The translations under genes and the position numbers were made by a program. A stretch of DNA of 64,000 nucleotides, from NCBI GenBank assembly GCA_019022495.1, contig JAFEKR010000001.1:1364001-1428000 (forward strand), in the 5' to 3' direction. The notes below the pieces were generated by a model. It did no database searches. It saw nothing but the letters and a program-made list of their open reading frames with translations, and was not told where the DNA came from. Shown piece after piece: positions 36,270 to 47,748 of this stretch. The number at the start of each line of letters is the position of its first letter. The first letter of the stretch is position 1. The stretch is from Epichloe hybrida (taxonomy: Eukaryota; Ascomycota; Sordariomycetes; Hypocreales; Clavicipitaceae).

Positions 36270-37093
36270 TTTGGAGTAGAGGAATAAAAGGAGGTATTAA
36301 AGAATCAGAGGTGTTCGTAAAAGGCTCGTGAGAGAAGACGCCAAGAGAGTCTACAACGGACGACTAGGGATGGTCGATGCTGGGGTATTGGCGAGGGTTT
36401 GGGGGAAAGAAGAGGAAGGGGGAGAGAAATGTAGGAGCGGAACAAGGAGAGAAAGTTTATGACAGCATTGACGGGCCTTTTTTTTGCCTTGGCGCCCTCT
36501 TGTCGCAATTGAGCCACAGGGTTGCCTGAGGCGCAGTCCAACCAGAGCGCTGTAATTACGCAGTCACAAGACCCGCCACACCAAGCTGGGTCGGGTAAAT
36601 TCGGACATTGTCAGAAACGACTTACGTATTGCCTACTAGGCACTGGTGAATGAAGTCTTTTTTTTTTTTTTTTCGCACTCATCAGGTGCCCACACAAGCG
36701 AGTAAAAAACCACACGAGCTCTTCGCGATCCACTCGGCTCATCAGCCTAGTTTAGATTACATCTACGGAGTAATACATACCCATTGATTTTGAAGTTATT
36801 CTTGTGAGCTCCTCAACGGGTATTATCCAACACATCCCAAAAAAATCGGTAACCCCATCCCCCCCCCCGGAGATAGAGCGGCCAAAGCTCGGCAAAATCT
36901 AACCGCCCTAACAGTGGAGCCTGAGGGTCCAAGGCCAACATTTTTAAAAGTTCGTGAGAAACTTCGTGCCGAGGAATGAAACGGGACCGTTCGTAGATCA
37001 CCGACAGTCAGCTTCAACAAGCTCGCATGGTCCAGCAGCCGTGACACTTTTTCTTCTCTTGTTTTTTTTTTTTTTTTTCAAGCGCAGCACAAC
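36270..37093. other. Divergent promoter region between cytochrome c and the mitochondrial protein gene
   Basis: No gene is seen. One TACGGAGTA lies at 36764-36772. T tracts occur at about 36658-36674 and 37061-37078; the latter directly precedes the ATG at 37094. Confidence 0.55.
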
Positions 37094-37921
37094 ATGGCAG
37101 TAAGAGCGATCATCCCACGTTTTCTACTCCCGCTGCAAGGACCTCTTTGGCGCGGCGTGCGCATTCCCTTGTCACAAAACGTTCTTGTTCGATTTGCGTC
37201 CTCGTCGGACCGGTCCCAGAAACCAATTGTTCTCGAGAAGCCGGCAAAGTTCAACCCTCCCTCCCATGGATCCCGGCTCAAGCGAAACACCACCCCGAAG
37301 CATTACGGCCCCCAATTGACGCCGTCCGAAATTGCCGCACGAGACAGGAAACATTATCCAGGTCTGATGGCTCCCGAGGGGACCTGGTCTCATTGGTTCT
37401 GGCATAGCCGGCTGCTGCACACATTTATTACCATGGTTAGACAACATCTAGGAACATTTCCCCCCGTTCCCAACATCTGGGGGTTTATTCATGTTCGAAC
37501 TTGGACGTCCAACTAATACACCTCACAGGGAGTCTTGTTCGCCATGGCCATCTGCACATTCTTCATGAACTACGCCTACAACTCGCCCTTCAAAGATCTC
37601 GCTCCACCCATATCCGACCTCTGGCGCCAACCAACATATTTCTTCGCGGCCTGGAAGAACGTCATCTCCTTGCATGAAAAGGACAAGGCTACAAAAGCGC
37701 GAGAGCACCGTACCCGTCATCTGGACGACATTGCCAAACGCAACTATTATATGAAAGTGCATGGGATTGAGGCCAAGAACCCCGTGACTATGGTCTTCGG
37801 GAAGGCCGAAGAGAAGTCAGAGGAAGAACTGGAGGCCGCTGCGTTGGGCCGTGAGCTCCCCCCCAAGGAAGACTCGGAAGAGAAGTCGGCCCAGAAGAAG
37901 AAGTGGCTCGGCATCTGGTAA
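37094..37921 (+). CDS. Conserved fungal mitochondrial membrane protein, unknown function
   Basis: Two exons (37094-37435, 37529-37921) encode 244 aa; the intron has an AACTAAT branch point and CACAG acceptor in phase 0. The N-terminus MAVRAIIPRFLLPLQGPLWRG has repeated Arg and no acidic residues, suiting a mitochondrial presequence. After a conserved-looking segment GLMAPEGTWSHWFWHSRLL, one transmembrane helix spans the splice junction (about residues 108-128, HTFITMGVLFAMAICTFFMNY). A charged, Lys/Glu-rich tail follows. I do not recognise a named family. The single-helix topology would suit an inner-membrane assembly factor, but that is only inference. Confidence 0.75.
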
Positions 37922-38137
37922 AAGTCAAGTGCCTTTTGTACTCTCTTGCATTGCACTATTACTCCAGTTCATGTCAAATTCAGACTTTGCACCCCAATTG
38001 CGCCGCATGATATGAGGGAACTTGCACCTAATTCGTAATACTGAGGTCACCAGGCCGTTCACATTTAAATTTTCAAAAATTGTCATTGTTGCATTGTTGC
38101 CCAGTCGAGCCATCGACTTCCTCAACGGGGTTTAGTA

Positions 38138-39335
38138 TCATGCCAAATCGACGCCGTCTAACCCGTCCAGAATATCATCTACAACACCGCCTTTCTCAAG
38201 CACCGCATCGATAATGCTCTCCAACACAGCGTATTTGGTGCCCCCTATCGGTGCTTTCCACACCCCTTCCACACGCTGACGCCCATCCGATGCGTGCTGT
38301 TTTGCTATCGTACCCCCCGAGGCACCATTTGTCGCGATGTTTTCTGAATCCGGCACGCCTGGCGGCGTTAATCTGGACGGAGGGTCAATGGTTCTCATCG
38401 ACAACAGTCGTAGCTCGCGGGTTGAATCCACATCCATCTCACCCGACTCTTTCTGCTCCCGGACTTCTGATACTGACACAGCCAATGCCGTCTCAGCAAC
38501 AGCTAGTTCCTCCTTGGACGGGTCAAATATAATATTCCCTGCTACTGTGATGACCAACAGCGTGATCGGCGGTCGTGTTCCCGTCCCCGCAGCACCCTCC
38601 CGAGGGTATAAATACTGCGACGATTCCCAGTCGTCATCAAACATGGGGTCCTCGTCGCCCTCGGACTTGAGTCGAGGAAGTCGGGTTGCGAGAAGTGCAA
38701 GATGTGATGTCAAGGATAGAAGAGGTAGCGGGTAGGACAGAGGCGGAGATATGAGCAAAACCTGTTCAAGAGTCATTCATGTCAGAGAGTCCGCCCCGGG
38801 GGGAGTGGGGGGTTGGAAGCGAGCAGATTCTTTCTTTTTGGGAGATGGAGTAAAAAAAAAGACGTACATCTAGGTATAATCTCCAGTGAAACCGTCTGTT
38901 GATGCACAACTTTTTCGCAAACTCCCCGTCAGCTAATAACGCCTCTCTCAACATCTCGGACAAGAACACAGTGGAAGCCTCGTCGTCTCTCTGTCCAGGT
39001 ATCTCAATCGTCATCTCCAACCAGTCGCCTCTGGCATTCTTCTCGTCTGGCCTCTCTGCGCTCGCCATGGCATTTAATTTGCCCTCTGCGTCCTCTGCAT
39101 CGCGTATACCGGGCGTCTTCTCAATCTCCGCCTTGACTCCCACAATCGCCTCTGTGCCATCTGAGAAGCAGACGCGAGCACTGCCGTTTGTACCGGGAAG
39201 AATGCCCGTTTCTGCTGTCAGCGGTCGAAACTGCGTCGGAGTGCGACCATCAGATCGGATTGGTGGGGTCAGAGACAGAGAACTGTGCAGGTAGGCGAGC
39301 TCGGCCGGCGAAAAAAGGGCTTGGTGCGTGGCCAT
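38138..39335 (-). CDS. RRP42: Exosome core subunit RRP42 (RNase PH fold)
   Basis: Two exons (39335-38868, 38761-38138) encode 363 aa in phase 0; the donor is GTACGT. RNase PH-type features: LSLTPPIRSDGRTPTQFRPL, ETGILPGTNGSARV, EAIVGVKAEI, then CINRRFHWRLYLD joined across the intron to VLLISPPLSYPLPLLSLTSHLALL. The WRLYLDVLLI junction matches the family (human EXOSC7: VLYVDVLLL), which favours RRP42 over RRP45 or RRP43. An acidic insertion with EGDEDPMFDDDWE follows, as often in filamentous fungi. The protein forms part of the catalytically inert six-subunit exosome ring for 3'-5' RNA decay. A GATA-containing hairpin lies about 165 bp upstream. Confidence 0.88.
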
Positions 39336-39501
39336 GGCCCTCGAGATGATTTGATCGGGCTGCGTACACGGCGTGGATCCGCTGAAACGCTGATGTTATC
39401 GTGATGAGCCGGTTTGAATGTTGGGACCCAAAGTTTTTCTTCTTGTCTTGGGACGAGAAAGCTTGAGCAACTGCATCACATAATTAATTACCCGATCGGG
39501 G

Positions 39502-39539
39502 TGATAAGATAGGAAGTGGCCCCCCCGCCTATCTTATCA
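39502..39539. promoter_or_regulatory. Perfect 12-bp inverted repeat with GATA sites
   Basis: TGATAAGATAGG (39502-39513) and its exact reverse complement CCTATCTTATCA (39528-39539) flank a 14-base G/C-rich spacer. Each arm holds TGATAA and AGATAG, both fitting the HGATAR consensus of fungal GATA factors (AreA/Nit2, Sre families). It lies upstream of RRP42 and downstream of ATE1, both on the minus strand. Confidence 0.7.
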
Positions 39540-39912
39540 TGCCGGATACCGGAGCTGCCAAGTACTCCACGGCAGGGCACTCCCAATTCCTTGCCTTGAA
39601 GCGTTCCATGCCAAAGCTTCGGTTTGACGAATCGAAAAGCAGGCAAAGCAGTGATTAGGTTCGGAGCGGGCGAGTCACATACCTTACTTCTACTCCTTTT
39701 AGTAATATTATCTTTTATATAATACTTATAAATACCCCTTTCTTACTATACCTTGCGGATAGAAACCTCTTCTGCATTAACTTTAATATATTCAAGAGCA
39801 TCCTGCACCGGGGGGGGCAGTCTGGATCTGTATGGTGGACGACGAGCTTAACCGCAAGCGTTCAGGGTCCTGACTCCTTTCGCTGTTCTCACTAGGTACT
39901 GAAGCATGTCTA
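39540..39912. other. Intergenic between RRP42 and ATE1
   Basis: No gene is seen. An AT-rich block occurs at about 39690-39750 (TTATAATACTTATAAATA), likely the 3' end or terminator area of ATE1. Confidence 0.45.
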
Positions 39913-41509
39913 CTACCCTCCGCGGGTCATATCTAAACATAAGGATTGGACCGCTTCAGGCCCCAGGGCCGCCACTAACTCTGCCACAGAGGCTTTGATA
40001 CCTGGCCAGTCGGTTATGCTCTTTGAGTCCCATGCTACCAGATCCGATGTTTCGAAAAGGGGCCCCTCAGGATAGATCTTGAGAGCAATGTGATCCAAGT
40101 CTACCTCCATCATGTCGGAGGCGGAGCTTATGCCGGGCATACCGGATTTGAATAGCGAACCTATGTCTTCTTCGTCTTTTCCTTCGCCGTCGTCATCGGA
40201 CTCTACTGTACCCATGCTGTCTTGACCTGATTCGCCGAAATTCGGTCGCTTTGCCTCCCTTGTGTCACCATGATGGTCACCATCGCCGCCACCAGAAGTA
40301 CAAGCGCTGTGTTTCTCCATAGACAGGCTGAGAAACGGTTTCTGGTCTAGAAGGCGCAAGACTGTCGAGTCAAGAGGATCCCAGCTGAGGCTATCAGGAT
40401 CCAGGATAAACTGGGGAGAGTAGTCGATTTTATATTTCATCTTAGGACAATTGTGAATGTAGAACCCTGGATACCACCATTGATAGCCTTCTTCAGATGC
40501 CAGCGCAATCTCATGAAGAGCACCCAACTTACCCGGTGCATTCTTGTGGATGCTCTCGTGGTACAAAAAGTAAACCGAGCTGACGCAGTTCGGAAGCAGG
40601 TCCAAGACACCGATCGCGACCAACACCCCGTCCAGTCGGTAGCACTGGTGGTATGACCCTAGCCTTCTTTTGCGTCCATCTGCCCCAGCCAGGACTTCTC
40701 GTCTTATAGGAGAGCTGCAGAGAAAGCGTTCAAATGCCCGTGGGGTTCTGTCTTGAGGTGGGTCTTTGTGCACGACTCTTTGATAGTTATCGTAGACTTG
40801 ATACTTTTCCTCAGTGAAGTCATCGTTCTCTAGCGTGACAACGAATTTATGTGTTGGTTCCAGAGGTGTTTTCAAATGATCGTACTCCGGTTCATGGATC
40901 CGACCGATGAGAGAAAATTCATTATCTCTCCTCCTAATATCCTCCCGAGTTTTTGGATACAGCCGAGCGGCTTCCTGGATATATGCATCTCCAAGAACGA
41001 ACTTTGTAAAGCGATTCACGGTCTGTCGCTGATCTCTTGTGGGCTTGAATTGGCTAGAATCAAGACGAATTGTATAATGAGGACAACATGATCGCTTTTG
41101 GTTCGGGCGATACATTAATTTTCCTGAACGACGCCAGCATCGGTCGAGAAGATTCTGGTAGAATCTGGGGCTCAATGAAGTTGCATTCGCATAGTATGAA
41201 TAACCTGTTTATCTCGACGTCAGTCGTTCTGCTGACAGTCTGAGAAGTGACCTATTCCCGAAATTGATGTGACAATGAAGGCACCCAAGTCCCAGCATCA
41301 CATCGGCAAGAGGGGGGGGGGGGCTCAAAGTAATTCACGTTCTGACTGACTCTGACCCTGAGTGCCACAGTACCCGCATCGCGAAGAGTTTGCATATCCT
41401 GAGTGAGGTCAGCGTCGGGAGTTTACTATGGGTTACAAAGCATCCTGAGAGCAAACAAATTTCAACGAGCTGTACGTGTCACTTTGGAACATTGGTTGCA
41501 AAGCGGCAT
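39913..41509 (-). CDS. ATE1: Arginyl-tRNA-protein transferase ATE1
   Basis: The body exon (41204-39913) carries SPRFYQNLLDRCWRRSG, PNQKRSCCPHYTIRLD, RDQRQTVNRFTKFV, RLDGVLVAIGVLDLLPNCVSSVY, GALHEIAL, and YIHNCPKMKYKIDYSPQFIL, diagnostic of ATE1. An upstream exon (41398-41339) supplies the N-terminal GYANSSRCGYCGTQ with its CxxC pair, joined through a 134-nt intron to YSYYANATSL. The start codon exon is tentative: 41509-41476 with a GTACAG donor gives MPLCNQCSKVT and 461 aa in total. A run of 12 G (41312-41323) lies in the second intron. ATE1 adds Arg to acidic N-termini in the N-degron pathway. An acidic insert (SDDDGEGKDEEDIG) is present in the C-terminal half. Confidence 0.88.
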
Positions 41510-44500
41510 TCCATACATATGCAAATAGACATGTCCACTGAGTTCATGCTCTTGTATTCACACAAGACTTGCTCGGGTCAGAGCAAGTTTCACGCGAAGG
41601 GTACAACAAACCCCATGCATGGGGGCAATAATGCATTGCCTGTTAGACAGCTCGTACAAAGCAGGCAAGCAGGCAAGCAGGCAAGCAGCAAGAAAACAGA
41701 AAGTTGTCGTTCAAAGACGCTCATCTGAGATGTCCACCAATCGTCTAGGTCTAACGTTGACCAAAATGCACGACGTGGCAAGCGCGGTTTGCATCACGAG
41801 TGTAAAGCTTGAAGCGAGGGCATGGCCAACAATTCCCGCCTCATCCAACTAGAAAGGCTATGTGAAGCACGTGGGCTCAATAAAGTCGAAAGGTGGGATG
41901 GAGGGGCCTCAAACACAAGAGAGAGCGACTCACCGATTGGAGAAATGTATTCATAGTCAGTTGAGGCGCTTTCAGGGGTCTGCATGGTGCTAGTCAATAG
42001 ACTAGTTTCCATGTTGGAAGAAACGCCGTTTGTTTGCCCGGAAAGATATTTGGCTCTTTGTTACGTTGGATGTGCTGATTCGTAAGGGAAGAACCTTGTT
42101 CGAATGTCATTTACCCCAAGACTAGCACAACGCACTGGTCAAGGGCACATCGACGATGGAAGGCGTAAATAAGAGGCTGGAAAGCTTGGCGAGGTGGGTG
42201 TCTGGCCAGGTTCTGACTCGTGGAGTTGGCGGACTCGGAGCGAGTGAGTTGGAAAGCTCGGAATATGTGAAGCGTCGAAGCAATACTTTTCAAGGCAAGT
42301 TGTCGGAGAAGTACATTCCAAGGCCGAGTCTCTCTTGAGAGCATTCGAAGCAACGAGTCGCTGAACGATCACGACGACGATGGTGACGACAGAAAGTCGC
42401 GGGAGGCATGAGCCCAGGGTCCACATGTATTAGGCGCTGATGAGGGGTTGAGGCTGGCACCACATGGGCACGTACGCAGTCATAGGCCGGACAAGGCTTA
42501 TTATAGTTGCGTCTCAAGAACAAGTTGATCTGATCAACGAAACTTCGAGGTTGCATACTGGCGACGTTTAACATTTCCAAATGCAGAACGCACGTCCACA
42601 AGCTGCCTCTGCATTGTGCCTAAATGTTTTTCGGGTTCCGCATGTACCAATTAGTGTGAGTCTTCCACGATCATCACGAGAGACGACGACGAGGTGGGGT
42701 AGTCTTCCTTGGAATAGGAAAATCGGATGACGCACATGCACACTAGTCGCCATATGAAGCCTTCAGAAGCCGAGAACAATGCGGAGAGATGAAACAGCTT
42801 GTTGATTTATAAAATAGTAAAACCTCTCTGTGGGTCATCTTGCTTGCGAACAATACATGAGCCACAGGACACAGACTTACTAACTGCTCGAAAACTTGGC
42901 GTAGGAAGCGGATAAGAGAAAGCTCTCCGTATGGATTTCTTTGAAGCGGCAGTACTCCGTACCGAAGAGAACTCTCAACACAGGTAAAACACCTAATAGC
43001 TGATCCTCTGGGCAGGTAGTTTTCAAGACAGATTGAACAAATACCCATGTTATTTTTGTACAGTAATATGATGTCACTATAGGTCCAACCTCGATCTCCT
43101 AGCACATTCTGTGGCCGGGTCTCCGGAAAGCCGATCAAGGTATTCTGTATTGTCGTGCCCTGTACGGGGTAAAAGAGCCAGAAACTTCTGCCTTCATTAT
43201 TAGCTGCTAGTTAAAAAGATCAGACCACGAGATGAACTTGGCAGAAGCAGCCCTGTAATGTCGTGTAACCCTCCACTTCCCCAAAGGTCCCAAGGTCTAT
43301 ATGTAGACGGGTGACACCCCTCAACTAATAGGACATGGAGGCGAACAAGGGTAGCTCATCTTGCAGGTGTAAGAGTTTTTGAATCATTTCTCTTTTATGA
43401 TATTCCTCGAACACCAGTGCTTTCGATCGATCGGATATACGAGCTCTATGCGTTATGGCACCCAGGCGGGGGAACCAAGGAACCTAGTGACAACAGGATC
43501 CAACCCGCATGCATCTTCACACACTCATCATTGCTCAATGGTTGGTTCGTGCTGGAATGGGATCTTGAAAGCAACATCAGCATCGTATACGGATTATTCG
43601 GCGATGTACGGAGTACTTACCCGGTGCCTACTTGGTGTATGCGCAATCTTCTTCCGACTTCTACCATTGCGCTGCATTTGCAATCGTGTCATGGAAGAAA
43701 GACGTTTGCAAATACTCGGAGCGGGACAGTAAGGCGATATAAGTGACCAATTTCCCTCCGGCAAGAGCAATCGTGACCAGCTCACCGTTACTTTATTTAT
43801 TTGTACCAGCAGTTGTCCCATGCTATCTGCTAGAGAGACGCATCATTAGTAATCCCATTGATTCCGACCCATTGATTCCGAGATTGAATTCTTCCGATAA
43901 ATACGCCCGTGAAATGGCCACCAGTCTGAGCACTCATAAAAGTGTCAGCTTGCCCTATTCTACTACGGCTGGTGCCTGTTGCCAACCCCAACTGCCTGCC
44001 AACTGCCAGCTTGTTGGGAAGGACCAACCGGCTAGTGGTTCTCTAAAAGCTCATTGATTGGATAGCAGATCATGTAATTATCGACCTCTCGTCACAATCT
44101 ATCCATTCCTTGCCTTGTCTCTAAGCGGACACGAACGAGCACTGTGCAGAATGCTGCCTCACGGCTGTCAATCTGAAAGAAGTTGAGCGTGTCAGCAGGG
44201 GGCGAGAAAGGACCACTTGTCAAATCCAGTCGACACAACAAGCGGAACCGAGTTCCCGATCTGCACGACTCTCTCAAGCCCTGCTGACTCCACCCGAGTG
44301 AGCTTCATGTGCTGGGGGGCCCGGAACGATTTCTGGGCAGGTTGGCTTGAATAAAAGCCGGCAACTGCGCCAGTGCACCCTCACCCCCTCTGACCGGGAC
44401 CACCGCCTGCCTCCCGAAAGACGCGACTGCCCAGCTGTCTGGTGTGTGGCAGAAAAGTCCGTCGAGAGGAGCTAGATCCGTGGCTCAACACTGACTGGAA

Positions 44501-44964
44501 GCAACAAGCCCAAAGTTGCGCATTACGGCATTACGGCAACCTGGCTGGCGTCGCCTCCCACCCACCCACTCGCTGCACCCCTCCCCATTAAAGTGCCAGG
44601 CTTAATATACTTTTCTGTTCGGTGCCCCGGGAACAGCAGTCTACCTATTACGGCCTGCTTTTTTTAGCCCTCCTCCAGGTCAAGACGTCCGGTCTTCTTA
44701 CACCTCTGTTCTCCTCTTCCTCACTAATCAAGCCTGTACGACAATCTCAATCAGCAACAGTGGCGATGATGCGTCGTAATTCATTCTGATCTCTCTTCTT
44801 TGCTGCAAAGACGCCAGCCCCAAGGTCCAGGTTGCAGCGCTGCAATCCCCTGTCAGATTTGCGGTCGGCCCAGCCAGTTCCTTCCTTTTTTTGGCGCTAC
44901 CGGCCAACGTCAGATCTCGAAAGCAGGAGTGCAACGCTGTCGCAACCACAATCGAAATCTGAGG
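41510..44964. other. Long intergenic region (about 3.4 kb), no certain gene
   Basis: No frame could be tied to a known family. A Cys-rich frame on the minus strand at about 43045-42870 (CSICLEN, CFTC) is the only mildly interesting one and has no supporting exons. TACTCCGTAC lies at 42953 and TACGGAGTAC at 43607. A GGCAAGCA repeat is at about 41662-41690. The T/C-rich stretch at 44660-44720 is a likely leader for the Nudix gene. Confidence 0.5.
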
Positions 44965-45642
44965 ATGTCTGGCCCTGGTTCAGAGACCTCTGAAGGCCGG
45001 TCTATGCAGTCGAGGACGGGAAGAAATAAGCAGAGTGAGTGCTTGTCTTCACGGGTCATTCATTCTTTTGACCGCCTCTCGTGGTTGCTGTCAGATTGGG
45101 AGTGCTGGCTGTTGGTCGTCACGCTGTACGAATGCAGTGGCTTCTGACGTGGTCTCGTGTGACATGAGAGTTACTGACTCCTTTATGTCACGACTACAGG
45201 ATACAATTCAAAGGGCGAGCGTCTAGTCGCAGGTGTCGTTCCTCTAAGTCCTGACCAGAATTTTGTCCTCCTCATACAGTCGACTCGGCGCAAGGGGTGG
45301 GTACTTCCAAAAGGAGGGTGGGAATCAGATGAGACTTGCGAAGAGGCAGCGACTCGTGAAGCTTGGGAGGAGGCTGGTATAACCATTCAAATCGACTATG
45401 ATATGGGTACCATCGACGAAAAGCGCCCACCCAAGTCTTCCAAGGACAGGTCGCGGTACTCTTTTTTTCAAGCCACTGTGCTGGCTGAAGTCGAAGATTG
45501 GCCAGAAAGACACAAAAGAGAGCGTCAGTGGTTTACCTACACTCAAGCTGTTGATGCTTTGGCAACAAGACCTGAACTACAAGAGGCATTACAACGCTCC
45601 ACGATCAATCAGTTTAACAAGAAGCCACACTCTACCCGCTAA
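44965..45642 (+). CDS. DDP1: Diphosphoinositol polyphosphate phosphohydrolase (Nudix; Ddp1/Aps1-like)
   Basis: Two exons (44965-45034, 45200-45642) encode 170 aa; GTGAGT donor, CTACAG acceptor, phase 1. The Nudix box is complete at about residues 60-82: GGWESDETCEEAATREAWEEAG, fitting GX5EX7REUXEEXGU. It is preceded by RKGWVLPKGG, typical of the DIPP/Aps1 group. Other family features are RLVAGVVPLSP and YSFFQATVLAEVEDWPE. In yeast, Ddp1 removes beta-phosphates from inositol pyrophosphates and cleaves diadenosine polyphosphates and polyphosphate; substrates here are inferred. A second in-frame ATG at 45004 is an alternative start that would shorten the protein by 13 residues without touching the domain. 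Confidence 0.9.
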
Positions 45643-46954
45643 GTATACTATTGTTGTGGCTCCCAGACGAGTAGCCATGTGTCGCCAGCAGAACTACACA
45701 AGTTTGACCTTTGCCAGAAAGCATACATGGTGCCGTGCATCGACGGTGTCGTGGTATCTCGTCGATAATTCATTCGAAATATGCTGGCAACTAATCCAAC
45801 CGTGAGACTAGAGAATCGTATTTTGAACAGAGGTACTCAAGCGACATCAAATTGGGAAGCATTCGAGTTACAGTTATACTCGTTATTCGTGCAATACCGG
45901 GGAGGGATGTATCATGCATATATACTAAGGCGTTCGCGGGCGGAGAAAACGATAGACTTGTTGCTTTTGCTTGCTTGATTTTTGATTTCATGACGAATCT
46001 GCATCATATTTTTCTAGTCCCTTCAAACGGGCGAAGGGGACCGGGAGGGGGGGGCAACAAAGACGACACTGCGGAAATGGCATGTTGTATTGAGAGACTT
46101 GGAGGGAGGGGATTGTGCTGCAGCTTCTCCATTGAGTTCCAGATATGGTTTTATGCTGTCTCATGACATAAGCATAGATTAGACCGCTTGACTGCATCTG
46201 TTCCCTGCAGAGAAGGCAACAGAACAACTTGAAGAAGTAAAGCTATCGCAGTTTTACGTCTGGAGCAAACCAATATCGCTAGTACGCGTGGTTATTTTGC
46301 TTGGCGGGAACTTATTTGGCCTGCGTCGCCACTTGTCACCTGCCTCTGTCAGGTGTATGTACATTGCGGATTATGTAATCCGTACTACTACAGCCTTTTG
46401 GCCCACGCAGCGATGCACGGGGCCGGGGCATTGAAACTATTATGGTAACACAAGCTACGGGGTCAGATTACAAATGACATGCCTAGCACTAGGCGCGTAG
46501 GTTATAGCATACGATATGGCCATGCAGAGGCTGATGTCAATAGTCTCTTAACAATAGCCGTCGATTTCATCAGACAAGAGTCACAAGACAGACGTGCTGC
46601 CCCTTATTGTCTTTGGGGAAGCTCTGCTGTGCCTATCCAACAAAAGCTCTCTACGGTCCGTAATCGTACTGGCCCGCGCCTTCCTCATATTCCACTAAAA
46701 AAAAAATGACCATCACGTGATTTAACTTATCGATAGTTCGGAACTTAATTACAACGGAGGTATTGGTCGCAACCAGACAGCAACGATTTGCCATGGTGGA
46801 TGAACCCTTCGATACCTCCCTTGCCACAACGACACATGTCAGCTCCGTCATGATCTTATGAACCCAAATAACAGAGCTAGCCCATGTACTTTTTTTTTTG
46901 AAACTAATTCCAACACTGCCTACGATTTCCGTGATCAGCATACATGACGTAGAG
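45643..46954. other. Intergenic, nothing recognised
   Basis: This stretch lies between the Nudix gene and LSM1, both on the plus strand. A G-rich run occurs near 46040-46055. No frame matches a known family. Confidence 0.5.
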
Positions 46955-47712
46955 ATGGAAAACCTCAACATCTCCGATGCCCCTCCGCAAGGAGGAACAG
47001 CCCCTCCCCCCGGGGCGCCTCCTCAAGCACCCGCCCAATTGCCGCCGCAAATGTTCACGACAGCTGCTCAGCTCCTCGACTTGACGGACAGTATGTCATT
47101 TTGTTCAATCGCGCCCTTTTTCTTTTTTCTTTTTTCGCGAGACGGCTTACAGCCAGCTGACATGGTCTCCTCCCGCAGAGAAGCTAATGGTGGTTTTACG
47201 TGACGGGAGGAAGCTAATAGGTGTACTACGAAGTTGGGATCAATTTGGTACGCGAGTCTTTCCCCCCTCTGGGGTGCCCTCTGGGGTGCCCTCTGGGGTG
47301 CCCTCTGGGAATGCCGAGACACCAGCTCGATCTCGATCTCGGCCTCGGGAAACGGCGGGTCTAATTCTAATTTTGTTTCACCGTGTGGTACAGCCAACCT
47401 CGTTCTCCAATCGACGACGGAGAGGATATTCGCACCGAAACCGGGCTCTGATGCCGACCGTCCAGAAGGGTACTTTGCCGACGTGGAGCACGGCATCTTT
47501 CTAGTCAGGGGCGAGAACGTCCTGCTGCTGGGAGAAATCGATCTCGACAAGGACGACGACCCGCCTCCTGGCTTTGAGCCGGCCGAGCTGGAGGCCGTGA
47601 GGAGGCTGGCTGAGGAGAAGAAGGCTCTGGATAAGACAAGGGAGAAGAAGAGGCTGGGGAAGCTCGCTACTATGGGCTTTGAGGGCGAGAATCTCGGAGA
47701 CTTGGCTTTTTG

Positions 47713-47713
<1 letters not shown>
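46955..47713 (+). CDS. LSM1: Sm-like protein LSM1 (cytoplasmic Lsm1-7 decapping activator)
   Basis: Three exons (46955-47090, 47179-47247, 47394-47713) encode 174 aa. A Pro-rich N-terminus (APPPGAPPQAPAQLPP) precedes the Sm fold. Sm1 is spread over the exon junctions ([30 protein letters not shown], the bar marking the junction), followed by the Sm2-like GIFLVRGENVLLLGEID. A C-terminal extension with DPPPGFEPAELEAVRRL and a Lys/Glu helix matches LSM1 rather than LSM8. The Lsm1-7 ring binds oligoadenylated mRNA 3' ends and promotes decapping. Intron 2 contains a 12-bp CTCTGGGGTGCC repeat in about 3.5 copies (47269-47310). The TGA stop runs directly into a 32-base A tract. Confidence 0.92.
47269..47310. 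repeat. 12-bp tandem repeat in LSM1 intron 2
   Basis: CTCTGGGGTGCC is repeated about 3.5 times within the 146-nt intron, the last copy diverging. Confidence 0.85.

Positions 47714-47744
<31 letters not shown>
47713..47744. repeat. A32 homopolymer beginning at the LSM1 stop codon
   Basis: The last base of the LSM1 TGA is the first A of an uninterrupted run of 32, so the LSM1 3' untranslated region starts with 31 A. Confidence 0.9.

Positions 47745-47748
<4 letters not shown>

Noticed and set aside
42743..43138. Minus-strand Cys-rich frame (CSICLEN, CFTC) that could suggest a RING finger
   Set aside because: Only two CxxC pairs with wrong spacing and no further Cys/His ligands; no flanking exons join in phase.
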